A stretch of DNA of 64,000 nt from positions 62,001-126,000 of the forward strand of contig CAYFOK010000009.1 of the NCBI GenBank assembly GCA_964344685.1, in the 5' to 3' direction. The notes beneath the pieces were generated by a model. The model ran no database searches. It had not been told where the DNA came from and saw only the letters and a program-made list of their open reading frames with translations. Position numbers and translations under genes: made by a program. Each line of letters opens with the position of its first letter. Position 1 is the stretch's first letter. The stretch comes from Scalindua sp964344685 (lineage in GTDB: Bacteria > Planctomycetota > Brocadiia > Brocadiales > Scalinduaceae). Positions 62,452 to 64,000 of the stretch are shown piece after piece.

Positions 62452-63261
62452 GTGAATAGAATTGATGCTAAATTTAAGGAGTTGAAAGAGAAAAGTACGA
62501 CTGCATTTATTCCGTTTATAACTGCGGGAGATCCGAGCCTGGATGTCACAAGGGAATTGATATTGGAATTTGACAGAAGAGGTGCTGATATGATAGAACT
62601 TGGTGTCCCGTTTTCTGATCCGATTGCAGATGGCCCCGTGATACAAGCATCTTATTACAGGGCACTCTCTTCCGGGATTAAGCTTTCTGATATATTAAAG
62701 CTCGTAAGGGATGTTCGAAAGGAATCTGAAATTCCTATTGTCTCAATGATATCCCAAAGTATTCTTTTTAAGTATGGATGTAGAGAATTTATAAAAAATG
62801 CTGTTGATTCCGGGCTTGATGGTGCGACAATACCAGATCTCCCGATAGAGGAGGCTGAAGATATAATTGAAGCTGGAAAAGAGAAAGATTTTGATGTAGT
62901 CTGTTTTATTGCGCCTACCACAACTGACAGCCGCGTAGATTTAATCGTAAGAAAATCTCAAGGTTTTTTATACTATATTTCAGTTGTAGGAATAACAGGT
63001 TCTAAAAACGAGTTGTCTGAAGAAATTGTAAACAACATTCAAAAAATAAAGCAAGTAACAAACTTGCCGGTTGCTCTGGGTTTTGGGATTTCAACTCCTG
63101 AACAAGCGAGTGTGGCCGGAAGAATTGCTGACGGTGTTATTGTAGGAAGTGCCATTGTAAAAGAGATAGATAAGCATAGCAATCAAGGTAGCAGTGCATT
63201 GGTTAATGAAGTAGGGGCGTTTGTGGGAGAATTAGTACATAGTACAAAAAATCAAAATTAG
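62452..63261 (+). CDS. trpA: Tryptophan synthase alpha chain
   Basis: The 269-residue TIM-barrel protein cleaves indole-3-glycerol phosphate and passes indole to TrpB. Seen: TAFIPFITAGDPSLDVT, the catalytic Glu in ADMIELGVPFSDPIADGPVIQ, the catalytic Asp in IPDLPIEEAEDI, YYISVVGITGSK and LGFGISTPEQASV. GTG 62452 is the start, after GGGGCCTGGATAG. Length is normal. Confidence 0.96.
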   Translation: MNRIDAKFKELKEKSTTAFIPFITAGDPSLDVTRELILEFDRRGADMIELGVPFSDPIADGPVIQASYYRALSSGIKLSDILKLVRDVRKESEIPIVSMISQSILFKYGCREFIKNAVDSGLDGATIPDLPIEEAEDIIEAGKEKDFDVVCFIAPTTTDSRVDLIVRKSQGFLYYISVVGITGSKNELSEEIVNNIQKIKQVTNLPVALGFGISTPEQASVAGRIADGVIVGSAIVKEIDKHSNQGSSALVNEVGAFVGELVHSTKNQN

Positions 63262-63630
63262 CTTTTATTAATTTTTCTGTTCTTAAAAAAATTGTAAGCA
63301 GTTAATTTAAAGCTATTTTTTTATGATGTTTAAGTTATAGGTAGCTTGTTGCCTGTTCTATTTGAATTGTTTTTTTTGAAGGTGTTGTCAGGCAGCATAC
63401 TGCTTGGTAAAGAATGGGCATAATTTGTTCAAGTTCTTCCAATTTTCTTAAAAACCCGCCATAATGCTTATGCAGTCCTGTTTGATCTGCAACTCTTCAT
63501 AGCGTTAAATACACTAATGCCATTTACCATAAATGTGCTGCTGTACATAGGCTTAAAATAGTGATAAAGCTATTTTGATTTTATGGTTTTCCCTTGGTCT
63601 GTTTCTGGTTTGATAGTAAGGAGTATGGAT
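63262..63630. other. Spacer between trpA and the Rieske gene
   Basis: AT-rich spacer with no supported gene. A weak promoter-like TTGTCA near 63387, with a poor -10 about 17 bp on, may serve the Rieske gene. No terminator hairpin is evident after trpA. Confidence 0.4.
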
Positions 63631-64000
63631 GTGAATGAAAAAATTTGTATTGAGGAGACTGAGCTGCATACAACTAAAGGAAGGCGTGACTTTCTAAAGG
63701 TATGTTCAATAGTGCTGTCATCTCTAATTGGTATTGCATATGCTGTTCCACTGATACGTACTTTTATAAGTCCGGCATTACAGCAAACTGTTTCAGGCTC
63801 AACCGGCTTTTTAGAGCTAGGCAGTATAGTTGATTACCAGGTAAATGTCCCCAAAAAGGTAAAAATAAAAGATTCCAGGTTTGATGCATGGACCAAATTC
63901 CCTCCCACAGAAATAGGTGCAGTCTGGATTATCATGAATAAACAGAGGCAATTTACTGTTTTTACATCAATTTGCCCACATCTTGGCTGTGGAATTAATT
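63631..64000 (+). CDS. Rieske iron-sulfur protein of a bc-type complex (C-terminus outside window)
   Basis: The reading frame runs off the right edge after about 123 residues. A twin-arginine signal (KGRRDFLKVCSIV) is followed by a membrane helix (SSLIGIAYAVPLIR) and the start of the Rieske domain with the first cluster box, SICPHLGCGI (CxHxGC). The second box lies beyond the window. GTG 63631 is favoured because AAGGAG lies 7 bp upstream; ATG 63625 is too close to that site. In anammox bacteria several bc1-type complexes carry electrons from quinol to c-type cytochromes; which one this is cannot be told. Confidence 0.87.
   Translation, partial: MNEKICIEETELHTTKGRRDFLKVCSIVLSSLIGIAYAVPLIRTFISPALQQTVSGSTGFLELGSIVDYQVNVPKKVKIKDSRFDAWTKFPPTEIGAVWIIMNKQRQFTVFTSICPHLGCGIN

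Overview
The window comes from an anammox planctomycete, most likely of the Candidatus Scalindua type. The strongest evidence is a complete hydrazine synthase locus (49.3-59.2 kb) in which the beta and gamma subunits form one fused protein (54531-56603), an arrangement I recall for Scalindua but not for Kuenenia or Brocadia. Multiheme c-type cytochromes are abundant. Codon use is AT-leaning, intergenic spacers are AT-rich, and the genes look chromosomal throughout. No rRNA, tRNA, CRISPR array, intact transposase or prophage was seen.

Layout. 0-9 kb: housekeeping and small unknown genes (DUF1538 membrane protein, AmmeMemoRadiSam radical SAM enzyme, lipoprotein, tandem-ACT protein, folC, aroB, dprA, metallophosphoesterase), separated by a dispersed family of short hairpin repeats. 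9.5-14.1 kb: two GlcD-like FAD oxidases and a GlcF-like iron-sulfur protein. 14.3-23.5 kb: a heme-motif hybrid histidine kinase, an S24 repressor, a small membrane protein beside a 138-bp MITE-like element, a Fur-family regulator, a TlpA-like thioredoxin, a PEP mutase-nucleotidyltransferase fusion, a PHP phosphatase, a monoheme membrane protein and a NifU-type scaffold. 23.8-31.7 kb: a large TPR protein coupled to ppdK, purH and a lipoprotein. 32.2-34.6 kb: a quinol-NO-reductase homologue with the active-site changes of NO dismutases. 35.7-44.5 kb: mtnP, a MoxR/DUF58/Bat-type vWA operon and an aldehyde dehydrogenase. 44.8-49 kb: a TPR protein, a TIGR00725 protein, accB and accC. 49.3-61.1 kb: the hydrazine synthase locus followed by an octaheme HAO-family protein. 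61.2-64 kb: trpB, trpA and the start of a Tat-type Rieske protein.

How the genes work together. The triheme and multiheme cytochromes and the membrane cytochrome b (49.3-52.2 kb) look like a quinol-driven electron-transfer module for hydrazine synthase. A sigma-54 response regulator follows, and a plausible sigma-54 promoter (53829-53844) precedes a Cys-rich exported protein and the synthase genes. The octaheme gene has its own near-consensus promoter.

The most striking single gene is at 32235-34562. It keeps two of three FeB histidines and the FeB glutamate, but one FeB His is Asn, the second active-site Glu is Gln, and the Glu of the quinol-site HxxxE motif is Gly. This combination is what I recall as the hallmark of putative NO dismutases (2 NO to N2 + O2). 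If so, an NO-based anammox organism carries a possible oxygen-producing enzyme.
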